Of a stretch of DNA of 14,795 nt, positions 14,455 to 14,795 are shown in pieces (the stretch's first letter is position 1; every line of letters begins with the position of its first letter). A program made the translations under genes and the position numbers. The notes beneath the pieces were generated by a model. That model was not told where the DNA came from and did not search any database. It saw only the letters and a list, made by a program, of their open reading frames with translations. Origin of the DNA: an uncultured Bacilli bacterium (GTDB taxonomy: Bacteria; Bacillota_I; Bacilli_A; RF39; UBA660); the NCBI GenBank assembly GCA_910589335.1, contig CAJUTW010000010.1, forward strand, positions 24,330-39,124, given 5' to 3'.

Positions 14455-14778
14455 TTATTTCATTAATTCATTAAAATCTTTTTCTAAATCTGCATATGTT
14501 TTATCTAATGCAGTTCTTCTTAATATTATAATATAATCTTTGCTATTAATATATAGTTTTTTATAATTATCTGCTATAGATCTTATTTTTCTTTTATATT
14601 TATTACGAAAAACAGCATTACCTAATTTTTTACTTACAGATATTCCATAGCGATCATATGATAAATTATTTGTTTTGTAATGGATAATGAAACTTTTATT
14701 TTTCTTACATTTTCCGTTTTTTATGATGTCTTGAAAATCTCGTGTACTTCTAACTATAAATTTTTTTTTCATAAACAT
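14455..14778 (-). CDS. rnpA: Ribonuclease P protein component
   Basis: The small basic protein subunit of RNase P, which removes the 5' leader from precursor tRNAs with the catalytic RNA. It has 107 residues; the family norm is about 110-120. The diagnostic RNR-type helix NAVFRNKYKRKIRS (54-67) is intact, preceded by YGISVSKKLGNAV, and the later strand DYIIILRRTA matches the family. The ATG at 14778 has AAAGGA upstream. An in-frame ATG two codons on (14772, giving MKKKFIVRS) has AGGGG six bases ahead and looks more like typical RnpA N-termini, so either start is possible. It is the first visible gene of the rnpA-yidC-jag operon. rpmH would be expected immediately beyond the window edge. Confidence 0.95.
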   Translation of the reverse strand: MFMKKKFIVRSTRDFQDIIKNGKCKKNKSFIIHYKTNNLSYDRYGISVSKKLGNAVFRNKYKRKIRSIADNYKKLYINSKDYIIILRRTALDKTYADLEKDFNELMK

Positions 14779-14795
14779 CCCCTATTCCTTTATAT

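Noticed and set aside
1..14795. CRISPR arrays, IS elements, tRNA or rRNA genes
   Set aside because: No regularly spaced repeats, transposase motifs, tRNA cloverleaf signatures or rRNA-like GC-richer stretches were seen. Almost the whole window is tightly packed coding sequence.

Overview
This 14.8 kb window is chromosomal DNA from a very AT-rich bacterium (by eye about three quarters A+T). The gene order is the classic left flank of a Firmicutes/Bacillota replication origin. Read from high to low coordinates, all on the minus strand, it is rnpA, yidC, jag, an unknown gene, mnmE, mnmG, rsmG, a lipoprotein gene, noc, parA, parB, mscS, a DUF951 gene, an AbgT-family transporter gene and ychF. In Bacillus subtilis the same series (rnpA-spoIIIJ-jag-thdF-gidA-gidB-noc-soj-spo0J ... 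yyzM-yyaF) runs leftward from rpmH and oriC. The origin, rpmH and dnaA therefore probably lie just beyond the right edge, and every gene here points away from it. The base composition, the Bacilli-like order and the consensus AGGAGG-type ribosome sites suggest a Bacilli or Mollicutes-related lineage, perhaps an uncultured gut-type one. Tryptophan is encoded by TGG in intact genes, so the standard code is likely. All 14 visible stop codons are TAA.

Layout, right to left. (1) 14778-12896: rnpA, yidC and jag form an RNA-processing and membrane-insertion operon that ends in a small hairpin overlapping the jag stop. (2) 12831-12199: a single unrecognised gene with its own extended -10 promoter. 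(3) 12071-8193: mnmE, mnmG and rsmG form a tRNA/rRNA modification operon with a consensus ribosome site and a terminator. (4) 8123-6762: a lipoprotein with a transglutaminase-type Cys-His-Asp triad, inserted between rsmG and noc. (5) 6663-5353: a Noc-type ParB paralogue with a strong promoter. (6) 5191-908: parA, parB, mscS, the DUF951 gene and the AbgT gene are tightly coupled by overlaps or 1-12 base gaps and end in a hairpin terminator. (7) 674-1: the 5' part of ychF, cut by the window edge.

The housekeeping set covers tRNA maturation (RnpA), tRNA wobble modification (MnmE-MnmG), 16S rRNA methylation (RsmG), membrane protein insertion (YidC with Jag/KhpB) and chromosome segregation (ParA-ParB, Noc). 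The lineage-specific parts are the unknown gene at 12199-12831, the transglutaminase-like lipoprotein, the AbgT transporter and, most notably, the Noc-like protein. It keeps Noc-type DNA-recognition residues but lacks room for the known N-terminal membrane helix. Instead it has an acidic, low-complexity tail of about 190 residues and a C-terminal domain unlike that of the ParB next to it. I see no RNA genes, IS elements, CRISPR arrays or convincing parS sites. No gene-free stretch exceeds 300 bases; the longest is 675-907.
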